Positions 56,540 to 64,000 of a stretch of 64,000 nucleotides of DNA are shown here, piece after piece. Source of the stretch: Gnetum montanum (lineage: Eukaryota; Streptophyta; Gnetopsida; Gnetales; Gnetaceae); assembly GCA_015680685.1 (NCBI GenBank), contig MNCI01004590.1, positions 35,135-99,134 on the forward strand. The letters run 5' to 3'. The stretch's first letter is position 1. Each line of letters starts with the position of its first letter. The notes under the pieces were generated by a model. That model had not been told where the DNA came from. It was given only the letters and a program-made list of their open reading frames with translations, and did no database searches. A program made the position numbers and the translations under genes.

Positions 56540-56990
56540 CCATTTCATATCATGATAGATGCATCTAATTACACCTTAGGATCTATGCTTATGTAGTTGG
56601 ATGATCAAAAACATCCATATTATATCCACTACGAGCCAAATCATTGTGGGTGTGCAGCTCAATTACATCACCATAGAGAAAGAACTAATGGTAGTGGTGT
56701 ATGCTCTGGAAAAGTTCAGGCACAATGTGCTTGGATATAAAGTGTTTCTGCACACTGATCATAGTGCCATCTACTTCCTAATGAATAAGCCAATAGTAAA
56801 CCCCCATGTCATATAATGGCTTGTGCTTGTAGGAACTCGATCTCATGACGCTAGATCAAAAGGGAACTGAGAATGTGGTTGTTGACCATCTCTCTTAGTT
56901 ACGATGGGATAGCAAAGAGAAGGAGAGTCCACTCTCTGATCAATTCATAGATGAACTTCTCTTTGCTAGTTCAATTAATGAATAGATGTA
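56540..56990 (+). pseudogene. RNase H of element 5
   Basis: The open frame 56601-56816 contains GVQLNYITIEKELMVVVYAL and FLHTDHSAIYFLMNKPIVNP with the TDH motif. It continues with stops through the VVDHLS equivalent near 56880. Confidence 0.8.
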
Positions 56991-57039
56991 TCCAAATGGT
57001 ATGATGGCATCCTCACTTACCTTCTCACTTAAGAAATTC

Positions 57040-58265
57040 CATAAGATCTAAACTACAGAATGAAATAACAATTTTTGCATCAGGCTAAGCACTTCATGGA
57101 AATCAATGGACACCTTTACAAGGTATTCATCAATGGCCTAGTTCGTTGGTGTGTCCTTGATGCCAATCAATTGCACATTTTCCAGGATGCTCACAAAGGC
57201 CCTTGCAAAAGCCACTATGCAAGGAGACACATAGTCATAAAAATCCTAATGGCAGGATACTATTGGCTCATAATCTTCAAGGATGCTCACCAATTTGTCT
57301 GATCCTATAAATGTTGTCAACGCAATGATGGGATGACTACATGCATGGAGGGTCCTCAACAGTGTATTTAACCACTAGAACCCTTTGACATATGGAACAT
57401 AGATTTTATGGGTTCCATCACACCCATGTCCAATAGAAAGGCCTATATTATCATAGTCATTGACTACTTTACCAAATGAACCGAAGCAGTAGCCATCATT
57501 GATTGCACATCATCCACTGCTACTCAATTTGTACAATAACACATTGTAAATAGGTTTGGGATGCACATGCACTAATTTATAATAATGGAACACACTTCAT
57601 AGGTACCACTTTTCAAAAACTCATGCAATGCTTGGGGGTTGAACACAAAATAATAACACCCTATCACCCCCAAGCCAATGGTCAAGCACAGGTTACTAAC
57701 AGGGAGATCACAAAATTCTAATAAGAATTATTAGCAAAATATAGGAAAGATTAGAGCATAAAACTCAAAAATGTCCTTTTGGCCTACTGCTCAACACGGA
57801 AACTCCTTATTGGCTACTCTTGCTATGAGTTGGTGTATGGAAAACTTCCAATGCTTCCAATTCAATCTAAGCTCCATACACTCTCAACAACCTATGACCT
57901 AGACCTTGACCTAAGTCTAGCACAAAAAGAAAGATTGATCAACCTAAATGTGCTAGATGAAAATCAATTAGTGGTCCTATCATTGAATAAAGTGCACAAG
58001 GCACTCAACAAAAAATGACATGACCTAAGAATTAGAAGGATCAAACTTCAACCTAGAGATAAGGTCCTCTACTGGAACCCCACACATGTCCCACAAAAAG
58101 CCAACACATGTTCCTCAAAAAACTAACTTCAAAACATTATGGAAGGAACCTTATATAATAGATTAAACTTTTCCTTCTAGGGTCATGATCATATACAAAC
58201 CTAAAAGCCCACACAAAAAGCAGTTGGTTAACATCCAACAGGTAAAGCCTTTTCACAAGCCCAAG
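57040..58265 (+). pseudogene. Integrase of element 5
   Basis: Open frame 57075-57302 is the N-terminal zinc-binding type domain (FMEINGHLYKVFINGLVRW; QDAHKGPCKSHYARRH). The core then reads DIWNIDFMGSITPMSNRKA and IIIVIDYFTK with Asp residues near 57390-57470, broken by frameshifts. Open frame 57779-58018 covers the post-core region (GYSCYELVYGKLPMLP). The C-terminal domain reads LQPRDKVLYWNP and ends PFHKPK near 58265. Confidence 0.8.
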
Positions 58266-58500
58266 TGAGCTAGTACAACAAATACCTCAATGGATGGGCA
58301 ACCACAATCAATTTTTTGGTCTCCTCCTTCCAACTCAATTGTGGAAGAGATGGCCATCCATGCTAAGTTGGTTAACATCCAACAAGTAAAGCCTTTCCAC
58401 AAGCCCAAGCAAGCCAGTACAAGAAATACAACCATAATCAATTTTTTGGATCTCCTCCTTCCAACTCAGTTATGGGAGAGATGGCCATCCATGTTAATCA
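58225..58500 (+). repeat. Tandem duplication of the integrase 3' end
   Basis: The sequence from TTGGTTAACATCCAACA through TCTCCTCCTTCCAACTCA and GAGATGGCCATCCATG occurs twice, at about 58223-58360 and 58368-58495, with small differences. Confidence 0.75.
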
Positions 58501-60519
58501 TATATGTGGCTTCTTAATTTTTCTATTTTTTGTTTTATACATTTTTATTTTTTTCAAATTGTTCATTTTACATATTTTTTATTTTAAAATTTATTCCTAT
58601 TTTACACCATTTTTTGTTTTACACCATTGTTAGTACATTTAAATTTTTCTTAAATATTTTACACTTTCTTATATATTTTCCTTTATTTTAGTGTGATTTT
58701 CTAATTTCTATTAATAAACATGCTTTGTGCCAATAGGACATAGTGGTGTTATAGCTATTGCTAATGCTGGTTTGTGTTTAATGTTTTTATTTGCTAATGT
58801 CTAGTTTCTATTTTTGAACTTTTGTACTAATGACTAAGACATGGTTTCTTTTTCATGGAATAGGCAATGAGTCCACAACATCCACCCATCCACAAAACTC
58901 TATGGTTTTCCTCATTTTGGGAATATGAGATCCCTTTTATTAAATAAACCTTCAATAAATTTGTGACCTTGGTGGTTTCTAGAATTAGGGAGGATTCAAA
59001 GGTTTGTACATGGTGTGACTTCAAGGGGACTCATTACTCTTTGTACTCTTCTACTTACTTGGGTGCATGAGTGTTTTCATGGATTTCTTACCATCCTGTT
59101 TGATCATAAATAGGAAGTAAAATAAGTCTTTGCATGGTGTGGTTCCCATCCAAAAAAAAAGGATAAAAGGAAAGAAATAAAGAAAAAATAAAATGGTGGA
59201 AATTCAAAGCACACCACTTAAACAAATAAACAAGCTATAAGCACTAGCTATGGGACTAGAAAGACATGTTACCCATGCCTAAAATTCCCCTCTAACTAAG
59301 GCCCTCTCTTACTTCCTACTTCTCTTTTCTTCCCCTTAAAGAATTGTGGTTGTTATGTGGAAGCACTCTTGTGTCTCAAGGGGATGGATTAGTCTTGGAG
59401 TGCTGATGTAAAGTCACTAAAAGTAGTTAGTTTTGGTCTAGACTAAGGATGGATCTTCTTAGGTCATTTACACACAAGTTCATAAGGGACTTCTTATAAC
59501 CTCAATTCAAAACTCCATTTCACCTTCTTCTTCATCCATCCATGCTATCCATAACTCACTTCACTACTAGTGTTGATGTTCTTGTTCAGTGTATTTGTCT
59601 GATGTACTTAAATTCTTTGGTATAATCTTCTAGGTTTTGATCCTTAACTTTCATAAACCATATGGGATCCACAAACTCCTTGGGTTGAGGTTATGCAAGG
59701 GCAAACAGAGCATGTGTCTGCTATAGGGAGGACCCACTTGCATATCTCTTATTTGGGTTCATTAAGCACCTTATCCTTAGGCATTATTGCAATTAGAATC
59801 TTTCGTGCACCCATCTTCTAAATCCAACCATGTGCTCCTTTTAAGTATTTTCTTCAATTCACACATTCTCTATCAAATTTTTGAACTTTTAAATTTTTAA
59901 ACTTTCAAAGACCCTTTTCAATGATTTCATCATATTCTTGGCTTTTTTGGGACTCCATAGATCCCAAATTCATTTAAAAATTTCCTGTATTTTTTGAAAT
60001 ATTCCAATTTAAAAATTTCTTTTATGAACCCCATCAATAGAGCCCATGCATATACACAACCTTGTCGAAGCAGTGCAAAAATCCTATATATATGCACGAC
60101 CTCCTTTGAAATTTTTACATTTGCTCTCAAACACCCAAGGAGGTTTTATCAAAGCCCAAAACCTTCAAAAGCCCATAACTTTCTAATTGTTTGTCTGAAT
60201 CACTCTATTCTTTGACCTTGTAACTTTGAGAGGCAAGCTCTTAGTCATGGGGGCCACAAATATGTCGTTTTTGATAGAAAATTTTTTGACATTTTCTAAC
60301 TCCCAAAAATGTTTAACTAAGGAATCAACATTAAAACACCAAATTACAAGAGTTAAACTCTTCCAACTAGCTCTACTGACACTTACAATAAAAAAAATAT
60401 TAATTAATAAAATAATCAATCTACCATGCTCCAACCGTAGCCAAGTGTAACTAATTAATGAGATAAGGTATCCAAATATTCTAAGTTACACATTATATCT
60501 ACTAATCCACAAATGTGTT
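58266..60519 (+). other. Spacer between integrase and 3' ORF of element 5
   Basis: About 2.25 kb without a recognised gene. A near-duplicate of about 130 bp (58225-58350 and 58370-58500) repeats the end of integrase. A T-rich stretch (58510-58700) and the conserved block near 59260 follow, then U3-like units at 60028-60100. Confidence 0.6.
60028..60100 (+). promoter_or_regulatory. U3-like units and TATA-like box before the 3' ORF
   Basis: CCCCATCAATAGAGCCC and CTTGTCGAAG resemble U3 repeat units. A TATATATATG lies at 60085-60094, about 430 bases before the ORF ATG. Element 3 has related sequence at 26830-26940 in the same place. A promoter role is inference. Confidence 0.35.
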
Positions 60520-63391
60520 ATGACCATAGATGGTACCAATAGGCAAACACACACAAAAAGGAAGACTGTCTCAACCAAGGAAAAAATGACCAAGAATAGG
60601 AAGGGGACAAGAATAGGCCTAGGAAGAACTGATCACAACCCATGCTATAGGACCTCTTAGGAAGGAGGCCAAAGTGGAGTCTATTCATTAGATTCTAGAA
60701 TAGGTGGTAGCAACAGAATATTCCCAATGAGATGAGGTACTAGCTCAACAAGAAAGCCTTGAGGTAACCTTGACAGAAGCCTACATAGATCAAATCAGAT
60801 CAAGGGAGGTCCAAAAAATAGTGCTCTAATAGTTGAACTTCGACTCTTTCTTGGAGCAAGCACCTAAAGAGGTACAAGACCATCTGAATACCTCTCCCAT
60901 GTGGCCAATTATCACTTCTAGTGGAGATTGGTATATCAAAAAGATGTTCTTATTTTGGAGCAATAGGTAGGCCAATTCAATAGTCAAGATCAAGGATATT
61001 TCAATGTCTTACTCGGTGCAAGCCATTGTAGAGGCACTTGGGTTGCCTAAAATTGGAGTGAATCTCATCAAGATTCCAATGTAGGTAGATTCCATCATAA
61101 AAAAGGAATGAGTTTATTAGTGCTATGGTGTTGACTATGAGTGCAACGCACTCACACCAAAAGAAAGAATCTATTACAAGATTGTAGTCTTTCACCTAAA
61201 TCCCACGATGAGGCCCAACAAGATCACTATCTTTTCTGCCCATGTGTGTGCCACTCTAAGTAAAAGATTCTTGGTTAACCTTCCATAGCTAATCTATCTG
61301 GAGATAGAGAAGCGGTTCAAGAAGAATGAACGTGGAGGCAAGGCACTCCCCTTTCCATGCCTCATCAGAAAACTATGTAGAAGGGTAGGAATAGCCCACT
61401 ATACTAATGATTTTGTCTGACATACTCTAACTACTAATTGGGCAGAGATGATGAAGGAGAAAACTCCTACAACAATAATCCAAGAAGAGGAGTAGCAGCC
61501 ACCACCACCACTTACCACCCAAAGAATAGTGTTGGACATTGCTACAACATCTCAATGATTGCACGAGTTCCAAGAATTCCTCTTGAGCAAGAAAGAGTAA
61601 TAGGTAGGTAATAGTGGTGGAGACTCAACTATGTACTAGCCCACGATGAGTCACCTAAATGAGGTGGCCCAAATAGTTAGCCAAATGGGGGCAGGTGGAT
61701 CCATTTTTTCCACCCAACAAATGCAATTATCTGCAAGGCCAAATCCTAGCACTAGAGAGGTAACGATATCTCTCTCAGAACAGAAGCAATTCCTAGAGAT
61801 TTCTAGGAATGCCATGATCTTTTTGATGCACTTGGAGGAAGGCAAGGGGGGCAATAGTACTAGTGATGAAGTACCAAGGATAAGAAACAATAGTAGAGGT
61901 GGTTGCTGACAAAATCATCAAGACACTCAATGCACCTGTGGCATCCATACCAAACGTCATTGCACTTAAAGATGTGTAAATGTCTGCAAGAACCATAAGT
62001 AGTAGACTAAGCATAGCACAGCATGAACAACTACTGAACTAACTAGTAGGAACCAAATAACCGCTTCCAAGTGTCTTTGACCTTCTAGATAGTATAACTG
62101 TAACTTAGTTAGAGCTACTAGAGGCAAGGGCAAGAATATTATTTTGAAAGGGCAACTTAAAATAGCCAAGGAGCTATATGAATGCTTGGCTACAGAAGTT
62201 GTTGAACTAAGAGCCTAGATTGCTGACCCTGCATTTCTCAACCCAACATTGACAAGAGATGAAGCTCTTGAATAACTTCACACTAGGTTGAAAGGGATTG
62301 AGGATGTCATGGAGATGACAATGTTCTACTGATCCTTGGCAAAGACCACCTAACATAAAATTTAGAAGGCCTTGGATCTGACCCACCAAGAGAATGGTCA
62401 ACTAACAACCAAAAATCATCACTTGCAAAATGTTGATGCACATAAATAACAATTAACTGATTTTATTCATCAACAGTAGGAGCAACTAGCCAGAGAAAAT
62501 ATAGAGTTAAGGAGATTAAAAGCTAAGAACAAAAACCTCTCCATGGAGGGGATTTGTGCCCTTCACCAAAAGACTACAATAGAAGTAACCGCCTAGAAAT
62601 TAGAGACTCTCAAACTTAAGAGAGTCAAAAATCACTACAAACACCAAGTAGGCCTATAGAAGGAAATAAATGAAAAACACATTCAAGTGGCAAAGGTAAA
62701 GGTGAATGAGACCCTCCAGTAACTCCAACAAGGACATAAATTATGGCAGGTCATCATTGATGGAATTACTCAATACAATAAAGTAGAAATTCACCTAAAG
62801 GAGTTACAGATAGAGGAGATGATCAAATACATGGGGCTTGCCAACCTTCCATACATAAACATGGCTATGTTGACTACTGGATGGCCACAATCAGAACTAG
62901 AAAAATAGGTGGCCAGCTCATACTTGTTGTATGAGGCTAAGTTCAAGCATCGCAAGGAAACCAAGTAAAAGCTTGTAGTGACAAATGCTAAACTCAAGGT
63001 TCTCAAGGGTAAATATACTAATCAGAGATCCACTGCCAAGAGCTTGGCCAAAAGAATGAATGACTACCAAGAGCTACAAAACGCAATCAAGACGTTCGAT
63101 GTTGAATGTAAACAATTGACTATCTAGTTCATCAATGTCAAGAAGTTGTTTACATTAATGCCCTATCCATGGGATATCCTCATTTCAGCCCACATTGGTG
63201 ATGCTACCTGGATTGTGAATTATCCTCAAAGAAAGGAGGAGAAGATGAAGGCATTACTAGATGCCTTTCACCTTCTACCAAAGGTAGTAGCTGCAATAGG
63301 ATAGCCACAACCTCCTCAACCACTGTGTGCACCTAAAGGGAACCAAGGTCCTTTGGAACCTCAAGAACCTCCATTGCCTAGGACTGTTTGA
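60520..63391 (+). pseudogene. 3' ORF of element 5: domain plus coiled coil
   Basis: The ATG at 60520 has the same context as that of element 3, and the TGA at 63389-63391 ends the same Pro-rich tail. Total length is 2872 bases against 2874 in element 3. Readable parts: FLEQAPKEVQDHLNT, VQAIVEALGLPKIG, YGVDYECNALTPKE and LPFPCLIRKLC (first domain, about 60830-61400); the open frame 61646-61909 with MSHLNEVAQIVSQMG; a Lys/Glu/Gln coiled coil (about 62150-63060); and LMPYPWDI, AHIGDATW, EEKMKALLDAF (63150-63290). Early and late parts lie in different frames, so frameshifts exist. No membrane segment is seen. It is likely the extra 3' gene of the Athila-like group; function unknown. Confidence 0.75.
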
Positions 63392-63617
63392 TCATCTCGA
63401 CCATCTTCATGTCATCAAAGGATATGTTGTCCAATTTAAATAGTCATATCATAGTGTTCAATTTTGTGTCATGAACACCACAAATTTTGTAATGATGTCA
63501 ATTTGTACACTTGGGCACTCAGTTTTGCTATGTCAGTTTGTTGTGTCAAGTGTCAATCAATAATCCCATACCTTTCCAATTTTTTAAAGGAACTTAGGAA
63601 CAAGTTTTCATTCAGTC

Positions 63618-63626
63618 ATGGGGATA
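63618..63626 (+). promoter_or_regulatory. Polypurine tract of element 5
   Basis: ATGGGGATA immediately before the LTR start TGATGAAG, matching 1509-1517. Confidence 0.75.
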
Positions 63627-64000
63627 TGATGAAGTGTAAAAGTGTCATGTAGATAGGCTCCCGTCAATGTGGTGTTGCCCCATTAACGAGGCTACATTAA
63701 TGTAGCATTTGCTGCATTTATGAGGCCCCATCAACACAGCTCCACAATAAAGTACATAAAGACAATGCTCCCACCGTGTAAAGGAGTTAGTTTTTCAATA
63801 GCTTAGTGAAGTCCTTACAATTTTTTCATTTGAGAGTTAGAATATTTTCTGAGTGCTAGCAGCAAGAGTTAGAAAGTGTATGAATCTTTATTTGAGCACT
63901 AATGTACCTAAGCATAATAGTGTGAAAAGCAATAAAGAAGAGCTTTTTGATCAAACCTTAAAGCACTAGGAATAGATTAATGATTTATTTCTACATTTAT
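63627..64000 (+). repeat. 3' LTR of element 5 (cut by window end)
   Basis: TGATGAAG start, U3 units with GTCAATGTGG and CATCAACAC, then R sequence matching 51240-51480. A possible poly(A) signal AATAAA lies near 63932. Confidence 0.85.

Larger units (their letters stand above)
51095..64000 (+). mobile_element. Athila-like element 5, nearly full length
   Basis: 5' LTR (51095-51973), gag, PR, RT, RNase H, IN, spacer, 3' coiled-coil ORF (60520-63391), polypurine tract and the first 374 bases of the 3' LTR. If the LTRs are equal in length, the element is about 13.4 kb. It is inserted in the RT of element G. It is old: both LTRs and all genes are strongly diverged. Confidence 0.88.

Overview
The window looks like intergenic DNA from a large, transposon-filled plant nuclear genome. 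It is AT-rich and strongly CpG-depleted, and almost everything recognisable is LTR retrotransposon. The relics carry many in-frame stops, mostly of the kind methylated-cytosine decay produces. The organism cannot be named from the sequence; the amount of old nested Ty3/gypsy material would suit a gymnosperm or another large-genome plant (inference). No intact host gene, rRNA or tRNA was seen. The only non-transposon reading frame is a broken, unrecognised one at 10085-10618 (minus).

Layout. 1-2478: 3' end of an Athila-like Ty3/gypsy element (element 1, plus) with its 3' LTR. 2484-9420: minus-strand remains of the same superfamily (element 2), with an abutting partial LTR and a duplicated spacer. 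10085-10680: the unknown frame and an upstream TATA-like box. 11022-18045: a second Ty3/gypsy family (minus) with domain order gag-PR-extra RNase H-RT-RNase H-IN. 19430-22335 and 34190-34480: a Ty1/copia element (plus), split inside its RNase H by a complete Athila-like element 3 (minus, 22336-34184). 35640-36235 and 50842-51094: an old Athila-like pol (element G, minus), split by a chromovirus-like element F (minus, 36236-50841). F is itself split in gag by Athila-like element 4 (minus, 40752-49521). 51095-64000: Athila-like element 5 (plus), inserted in G and running off the window inside its 3' LTR.

The Athila-like elements share one plan: LTR with terminal TGATGAG...CTCATCA, primer site resembling the tRNA-Asp 3' end, gag, PR, RT, RNase H, IN, a spacer of about 2 kb, then in elements 1, 2, 3 and 5 a large coiled-coil ORF (about 958 codons) next to the polypurine tract. 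Element 4 lacks that ORF and the integrase core; element 3 lacks the gag core. Several LTR U3 regions carry clusters of short palindromic motifs just upstream of a TATA box, with a different motif in different subfamilies.

All coding entries are decayed retroelement genes. Two single-N junctions at 49134 and 49384 bracket an apparently inverted contig, the N at 53359 sits in an unmerged 71-bp overlap, and 27737-28310 is an assembly gap.
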